A DNA stretch of 6,153 nt, taken from positions 1-6,153 of the forward strand of contig JAGWIE010000093.1 of assembly GCA_028866445.1 (NCBI GenBank), given 5' to 3'. The number at the start of each line of letters is the position of its first letter. The stretch's first letter is position 1. Source of the DNA: Rhodospirillales bacterium (GTDB lineage Bacteria > Pseudomonadota > Alphaproteobacteria > Acetobacterales > Acetobacteraceae). The position numbers and the translations under genes were made by a program. Below the pieces are notes generated by a model. That model searched no databases. It saw nothing but the letters and a program-made list of their open reading frames with translations, and was not told where the DNA came from. This document shows, piece by piece, positions 5,818-6,153 of the stretch.

Positions 5818-6153
5818 TCAAGGATCGTACAGGGATTCTGCTGGATTAGGTGCATCCAGCGCATCCAGTATCGGGCAATCGGGCCGGTCGTCCCCATGGC
5901 AGGTGGCGGCAAGGCGCTTCAAGGTGCGGCTCATCGCCGCCAGGGCCGTAGCTTTTTCGTCCAGCTCCGTAATATGCCGCAGCGCGATGGCCTTCACTTC
6001 GGCAGAGCTGCGCCCTTTATCGCGCCAAAGCGAAAGCAGCTGGCGAATATCCTCGAAGGAAAACCCAAGGTCCCGCGAGCGGCGGATAAAGCCAAGCTCG
6101 TGCAGCTCCGCCTCGTTATAATGGCGGTAGCGGTTTTCCGTGCGCAAAGGCGC
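5818..6153 (-). CDS. cueR: Cu(I)-responsive MerR-family regulator CueR, 5' end outside window
   Basis: MerR-family transcription factor that senses monovalent copper and activates copper-export genes by distorting promoter DNA. The visible 111 residues begin APLRTENRYRHY, the second part of the MerR winged helix-turn-helix. About 27 N-terminal residues, including the first helix-turn-helix, are missing at the edge. A dimerisation helix (about 52-82) is followed by the metal loop CHGDDRPDC, with C85 and C93 equivalent to E. coli CueR C112 and C120. S50 aligns with E. coli S77, the residue that marks sensors of +1 rather than +2 ions. The C-terminus lacks the CCHH tail of the E. coli protein. 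The gene ends 95 bases before the helicase start on the same strand. No copper-export gene or CueR operator is visible in this window; partners may lie beyond the right edge. Confidence 0.9.
   Translation of the reverse strand, partial: APLRTENRYRHYNEAELHELGFIRRSRDLGFSFEDIRQLLSLWRDKGRSSAEVKAIALRHITELDEKATALAAMSRTLKRLAATCHGDDRPDCPILDALDAPNPAESLYDP

Overview
The window looks like a piece of a GC-rich alphaproteobacterial chromosome, perhaps Acetobacteraceae. That placement is an inference from base composition and from the flavour of the proteins, not from a marker gene. Six protein-coding genes fill it almost completely and no intergenic gap exceeds about 100 bases. I see no RNA gene, IS element or CRISPR array.

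Left part (1-1050): a cysteine synthase gene (cysK, minus strand, running off the left edge) is divergent from a small single-domain rhodanese gene (plus strand), with 49 bases between their start codons. Both belong to sulfur metabolism.

Middle (1082-3055): a 657-residue protein on the plus strand. It carries an N-terminal RecB-like PD-(D/E)XK nuclease signature and a C-terminal DUF2075 / Schlafen group-3 P-loop helicase domain with all its motifs. The gene is visibly poorer in GC than its neighbours, has no good ribosome binding site, and lies between housekeeping genes like a single-gene insertion. It is the one accessory-looking gene here and the best candidate for something interesting, possibly a one-protein defence or nucleic-acid-processing system.

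Right part (3068-6153): three minus-strand genes in transcription order. First is cueR (Cu(I)-responsive MerR-family regulator, 5' end cut by the window edge). Next is a RhlE-like DEAD-box RNA helicase with a long charged arginine-rich tail. Last is an RlmD/RumA-like RNA m5U methyltransferase. The helicase and methyltransferase are separated by only three bases, lie in the same reading frame, and are probably co-transcribed and translationally coupled. Together they suggest an rRNA maturation pair. The methyltransferase ends tail-to-tail with the nuclease-helicase gene, 12 bases apart.
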